Below are positions 6,213 to 7,347 of a DNA stretch of 7,347 nt, piece after piece. Each line of letters starts with the position of its first letter. Position 1 is the first letter of the stretch. This DNA is from Chloroflexota bacterium (lineage in GTDB: Bacteria; Chloroflexota; Limnocylindria; Limnocylindrales; CSP1-4). Location of the stretch: positions 1 to 7,347 of the forward strand of contig JACQEF010000266.1 in NCBI GenBank assembly GCA_016200745.1, given 5' to 3'. Position numbers and translations under genes: made by a program. A model generated the notes under the pieces. That model was not told where the DNA came from. It ran no database searches and worked only from the letters and a program-made list of their open reading frames with translations.

Positions 6213-6748
6213 CCGACGACCTGGCACCGGGAGCCGGGACTGGCCCGGCGACGGTCGATCCAGCCGACGCGGCCACCGGCGGTGATGCCGAGCTGCTCGG
6301 GCTGATCGATCGCCTGGCCGAGCTGCTCCACCGTTCGGACCTGCTCGAGCTCGAGGTGGAATCGGGGGGCACCGGCCTGATCCTGCGCAAGGCCGTCGCC
6401 CAACCCGTGGCGATGTCCTCGGCCGCGCCGTCGCCCGAGTCCGGCACCGAGACCGCCGCGCATCCCGACGGCCAGCCGGCAGCCGGCGCCGCGCCTGTGC
6501 CACCCGCGACGCCGTCAGTCAAGGCGCCGCTCACCGGGATCTTCTACGCGTCGCCCGCGCCCGGCAGCGCGCCGTACGTCCAGGCCGGGGGCGAGGTCGC
6601 CGTCGGGCAGGTGATCGGCCTGATCGAAGCCATGAAGCTGTTCAACGAGATCAAGTCCGACCTCGCCGGACGGGTCGTCCGAGTCCTCCCGGAGAGTGGG
6701 GCCCTGGTCAAGGCCAAGCAGCCGCTGATTGAGGTGGAGCCGCTGTGA
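6209..6748 (+). CDS. accB: Biotin carboxyl carrier protein of acetyl-CoA carboxylase (canonical)
   Basis: Carries carboxybiotin between AccC and AccDA. The 179 residues divide into an AccB N-terminal helical region (about 28-61, with LLGLIDRLAELLHRSDLLEL), a Pro/Ala-rich flexible linker (about 64-102) and a biotinyl domain (about 104-179). The biotinylation motif IEAMKLFNE carries Lys143 (AAG at 6635-6637), and the thumb seen in bacterial AccB is present (FYASPAPGSAPYVQAG). The ATG at 6209 overlaps the fabF stop as ATGA and is preferred; an in-frame GTG at 6200 would add three residues. It is not next to accC, as accB often is, but sits between fabF and fabH, while a lysine-less relative occupies the usual place. 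As the only biotinylatable carrier in the window, it is the likely partner of the AccC and AccDA here. Confidence 0.96.
   Translation: MTDDLAPGAGTGPATVDPADAATGGDAELLGLIDRLAELLHRSDLLELEVESGGTGLILRKAVAQPVAMSSAAPSPESGTETAAHPDGQPAAGAAPVPPATPSVKAPLTGIFYASPAPGSAPYVQAGGEVAVGQVIGLIEAMKLFNEIKSDLAGRVVRVLPESGALVKAKQPLIEVEPL
6736..6739 (+). promoter_or_regulatory. fabH: Ribosome binding site for fabH
   Basis: GGAG within GAGGTGGAG (6731-6739) lies 5 bases before the GTG at 6745 and supports that start inside the last codons of accB. Confidence 0.55.
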
Positions 6749-7347
6749 GCACGCCCGTCCGTCACGCCCACGTGACCGGCTGGGGCCGGTACGCGCCGTC
6801 GCAGATCCTCACCAACCACGACCTCGAGCGCATGGTCGACACCTCCGACGAATGGATCCGGACGCGCACCGGGATCCGCGAGCGACGGGTCGCCGCCGCC
6901 AACGAGACGACCGCGTCGATGGCCGCCGTCGCGGGGCTGCGCGCGATCCGGACCGCGGGAATCGACCCGGCGGAGATCGACCTCATCCTGCTGGCCACCC
7001 TCACGCCCGACTACTGGATGCCCTCGACCGCCGCCCTGGTAAAGGAGGCGATCGGCAACACGAAGGCCGCGGCCATGGACGTCTCGGCCGCCTGCTCCGG
7101 GTTCGTCTACGCCTTCGCCACCGCGCAGGCGTACGTGACGAGCGGCATGGCGAAGCACGTGCTCGTGATCGGTGCCGAGCTCCTGACCCGATTCCTCGAC
7201 TACACGGACCGCAACACCTGCATCCTCTTCGGCGACGGCGCGGGGGCCGTGGTCCTGTCCGCCTCGGACGAGCCCGGCGGCGGGCTCGGGATCGAGATGA
7301 CCACCGAGCCCCAGGGCGCCTACATGATCTGGTTGCCGGCCGGCGGC
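6745..7347 (+). CDS. fabH: 3-oxoacyl-[acyl-carrier-protein] synthase III FabH, 3' end missing
   Basis: Starts fatty acid synthesis by condensing acetyl-CoA (or a branched acyl-CoA) with malonyl-ACP. The first 201 residues are present and the frame is open to the window edge. The start is a GTG overlapping the accB stop as GTGA (6745-6748). Family signatures are clear: VTGWGRYAPSQILTNHDLE (10-28), VDTSDEWIRTRTGIRERRVA (31-50), LLATLTPDYWMPSTA, the nucleophile in MDVSAACSGFVYA (Cys117, matching Cys112 of E. coli) and ILFGDGAGAVVLS (160-172). The His and Asn of the catalytic triad lie beyond the window. FabH normally has ~320 residues, so about 120 are missing. SDEW and TGIRERR separate it from FabF-type synthases; primer preference cannot be judged. 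Confidence 0.95.
   Translation, partial: MSTPVRHAHVTGWGRYAPSQILTNHDLERMVDTSDEWIRTRTGIRERRVAAANETTASMAAVAGLRAIRTAGIDPAEIDLILLATLTPDYWMPSTAALVKEAIGNTKAAAMDVSAACSGFVYAFATAQAYVTSGMAKHVLVIGAELLTRFLDYTDRNTCILFGDGAGAVVLSASDEPGGGLGIEMTTEPQGAYMIWLPAGG

Noticed and set aside
5622..6503. Minus-strand open frames over fabF and accB
   Set aside because: Arg- and Pro-rich composition-driven shadows of well-supported genes, with no motifs and no plausible start signals.

Overview
The window is a compact, very GC-rich (roughly 70% by eye), single-direction gene cluster for bacterial fatty acid synthesis. Seven protein genes are clear. In order they are: the 3' part of a fused acetyl-CoA carboxylase carboxyltransferase (AccD and AccA in one chain), an AccB-like protein that has lost its biotin-attachment lysine, biotin carboxylase (accC), 3-hydroxyacyl-ACP dehydratase (fabZ), a calcineurin-like metallophosphoesterase, 3-oxoacyl-ACP synthase II (fabF), a canonical biotin carboxyl carrier protein (accB), and the 5' part of 3-oxoacyl-ACP synthase III (fabH). 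That makes eight with the partial ones counted. Both end genes run off the window.

The layout looks like one operon. Every junction is a 2-base gap or a 4-base ATGA/GTGA stop-start overlap, except for two short gaps (accC to fabZ, phosphoesterase to fabF). Each of those gaps holds a tiny open frame that overlaps the upstream stop and the downstream start in the same way. Four genes start with GTG. I see no promoter, terminator, RNA gene, mobile element or CRISPR, and no gene-free stretch longer than about 120 bases.

How the genes work together: AccC charges the biotin on AccB (Lys143) with carboxylate from bicarbonate using ATP, and AccDA moves it to acetyl-CoA to make malonyl-CoA. After transfer to ACP (fabD and acpP are not in the window), FabH makes the first condensation, FabF elongates and FabZ dehydrates. 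The phosphoesterase has no obvious place in this pathway.

The main discovery candidate is the gene at 1581-2243. It sits where accB would normally lie, next to accDA and accC. It keeps the AccB N-terminal region and a gapless match to the C-terminal biotinyl fold, but has Gly160 at the biotin-lysine position and no lysine anywhere in that domain. A true accB is also present 4 kb downstream, so the pair resembles the plant plastid arrangement of BCCP plus biotin-less BADC proteins, which regulate acetyl-CoA carboxylase.

Organism: a high-GC bacterium with a multisubunit carboxylase, fused accDA and a FabZ/FabF/FabH type II system. This suggests Chloroflexota (perhaps a Limnocylindria-like lineage) more than a typical actinomycete, which would have fused AccA3-type subunits and HadAB. 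This placement is inference from gene content only.
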